Shown here piece after piece: positions 34,660 to 35,957 of a stretch of 35,957 bases of DNA. A program made the position numbers and the translations under genes. Numbering within the stretch: position 1 is the first letter of the stretch; each line of letters begins with the position of its first letter. The notes under the pieces are model-generated. The model was not told where the DNA came from and did no database searches. It worked only from the letters and a program-made list of their open reading frames with translations. The stretch is from Flavobacteriales bacterium (lineage in GTDB: Bacteria > Bacteroidota > Bacteroidia > JANQJC01), in the NCBI GenBank assembly GCA_028281825.1, contig JANQJC010000035.1, positions 1 through 35,957 of the forward strand, given 5' to 3'.

Positions 34660-35655
34660 GTGCAATACCCGCGTATTACCATAGTTACGCCTTCTCTCAA
34701 TCAAGGTGAGTTTATTGAGGAGACTATCCAATCGGTTTTAGATCAGGGTTATCCCAATCTGGAGTATATCATAGTTGACGGGGGAAGCACGGACAATACA
34801 CTTGATGTGATTAAGAAGTATGAGAATAGGTTGACTTACTGGGTAAGTGAAAAAGATGATGGACAGAGTGAGGCAATTAACAAGGGGCTAGAGAGGGCCT
34901 CAGGCAATTTATTCAATTGGTTAAATGCAGATGATATACTAGAGCCTGACGCCTTAAGGAAAGTGGCTTTAGAGTTTGCTTACAAAGAGGTGGAAGTGAT
35001 ACATGGATGGTGCAGGCACTTTAGCAATAAAACCAAGGAAACCCTGGCTATCGGCAGGACCTCTGTTTTGCCAAGTATAGAGAAGAGCATGGCTTATTAT
35101 TCTATGGGGCAACCCTCTCATTTTTACAAAACTGAGGTTATTCGTGAGTTGGGTGGGGTAGATAACTCCCTGCATTATGCTATGGATATGGATTTATGGT
35201 TTCGTTATATGGCGGTTCATGGTAAGGGCAAAGTGAAGTTTGTAGATGATGTGCTTTCCCATTTTAGGTTGCATGAGCATTCCAAAACGAATAAAGACAA
35301 TTTGGAGTTTAAACGTGAGCGTGTGGCTATTTATAAAGGTTTGCTGACGCATGCAGAAACACCTGATTACATGAAAAAATACCTAAAGAGGTTTAATGAT
35401 GTAAATGGGTATCAACCAAATTGGGAAGGTGTTGAGATTAATTACAACCTTTTTATGGCCTATTTCGCAGAGCGTTTATTTGATGATTTTTACGCCCAAA
35501 GGGATTATGAGAATTGTCGCAATTGCCTGGCAACGGTTTATGAATACAAGAAGACCAAGAACTCCAAACTTTTAAGAAGGTTTGTTAAGGTAAATGTCTT
35601 TAATGACGATACGCTTAACTTTATGCGTAAATTAAAGAATAGCCTGACAAGGTAA
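34660..35655 (+). CDS. GT2-family glycosyltransferase
   Basis: This 331-aa inverting glycosyltransferase of the GT-A fold uses a GTG start; the sequence after it is the standard ITIVTPSLNQGEFIEETI beginning. It has VDGGSTDNT (39-47), DDGQSEAINKG and the metal-binding NADD (89-92). There is no membrane helix, so it is cytoplasmic or loosely membrane-bound. The start is close to a weak -7 box; it may begin a second transcript after the 230-bp gap. Confidence 0.92.
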   Translation: MQYPRITIVTPSLNQGEFIEETIQSVLDQGYPNLEYIIVDGGSTDNTLDVIKKYENRLTYWVSEKDDGQSEAINKGLERASGNLFNWLNADDILEPDALRKVALEFAYKEVEVIHGWCRHFSNKTKETLAIGRTSVLPSIEKSMAYYSMGQPSHFYKTEVIRELGGVDNSLHYAMDMDLWFRYMAVHGKGKVKFVDDVLSHFRLHEHSKTNKDNLEFKRERVAIYKGLLTHAETPDYMKKYLKRFNDVNGYQPNWEGVEINYNLFMAYFAERLFDDFYAQRDYENCRNCLATVYEYKKTKNSKLLRRFVKVNVFNDDTLNFMRKLKNSLTR

Positions 35656-35659
35656 ACTA

Positions 35660-35957
35660 GTGAATCAACTGCCAGAAAACCCTTTAGTAAGTATCATTAT
35701 GCCAGTGTATGATGCAGGTGATTTTTTCATTCCGGCAGTTGAAAGTATTTTATCTCAAAGTTATCAGAACTTTGAATTGTTGGTTTGTATTGATGGTTCA
35801 CCTGATAAATCAATGATTGGTATTCAAAATGTTGAAAATGAGAGAATTATTATAAATTTAAATATTCAAAATCAAGGATATTTAAAAACATGTAATGACT
35901 TATTTGGGAAAGCCAAAGGAGACATTATCACCTTTCAAGATGCAGACGATTGGTCTG
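35660..35957 (+). CDS. GT2-family glycosyltransferase, cut by the window end
   Basis: Only the first 99 residues are inside the window. The GTG start lies four bases after the previous stop. The segment has LVSIIMPVYDAG, AVESILSQSYQNFELLV, DGSPDKS and the metal motif DADDW (94-98), all features of GT2 enzymes. It continues the polysaccharide locus to the right. Substrate unknown. Confidence 0.85.
   Translation, partial: MNQLPENPLVSIIMPVYDAGDFFIPAVESILSQSYQNFELLVCIDGSPDKSMIGIQNVENERIIINLNIQNQGYLKTCNDLFGKAKGDIITFQDADDWS

Noticed and set aside
1-35957. tRNA, rRNA, CRISPR array or intact transposase anywhere in the window
   Set aside because: None was recognised on reading. A tRNAscan, Infernal or CRISPR search was not possible here.

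Overview
The window looks like chromosomal DNA from a Bacteroidota bacterium, most likely a marine Cytophagales relative (Fulvivirga/Marivirga/Roseivirga type). Three things point there: type IX secretion (T9SS) C-terminal sorting domains of both type A and type B, repeated TAnnTTTG-type -7 promoter boxes with weak Shine-Dalgarno sites, and a futalosine-pathway menaquinone gene (mqnE). The genus is inference. No rRNA, tRNA, CRISPR array or intact transposase was seen.

Layout. 1-1620: a pentapeptide-repeat/TIR fusion gene lying between two copies of a palindrome-containing repeat that share a perfect 24-bp direct repeat, so it reads as an accessory cassette. 1621-1819: a gene-free stretch with an unexplained inverted repeat. 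1820-6433: a thioredoxin overlapping a small DUF6952-like gene, an M1 aminopeptidase, a single-gene rpmB unit with a clear promoter and terminator, a small membrane protein, and cinA. 6619-8966: an envelope cluster on the minus strand (beta-barrel protein, OmpA-type lipoprotein, long coiled-coil lipoprotein). 9186-11659: the lysC-lysA lysine/diaminopimelate operon. 11782-13232: a DUF1232 membrane protein convergent with a secreted paraoxonase-like beta-propeller.

13391-17904: two consecutive T9SS cargo genes, a roughly 1,090-aa fibronectin-like protein with a type B sorting domain and an M43 (pappalysin-like) zinc protease with a type A domain. They are followed by mqnE and an outer-membrane barrel gene. 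19883-24185 (minus strand): a tightly packed unit in the order PASTA-domain membrane protein, T9SS cargo, RluD-type pseudouridine synthase and a small protein built of 25-residue repeats. 24381-28543: an SLC13-type transporter with RCK_C domains, a lipoprotein hydrolase, a small lipoprotein and rdgB.

28602 to the right edge is a plus-strand surface-polysaccharide locus. gmd and fcl make GDP-L-fucose; then come a large membrane protein resembling GT-C/DUF6798 proteins and four glycosyltransferases, the last cut by the window end. Genes abut or overlap by a base up to 34429, with several TTG/GTG starts, and a 230-bp gap then precedes the last two transferases.

The most unusual items are the repeat-flanked TIR/pentapeptide cassette, the 25-residue-repeat protein closing the PASTA operon, the unusual inverted-repeat element near 1753-1798, and the membrane protein inside the polysaccharide locus. 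None can be proved a new system from sequence alone.
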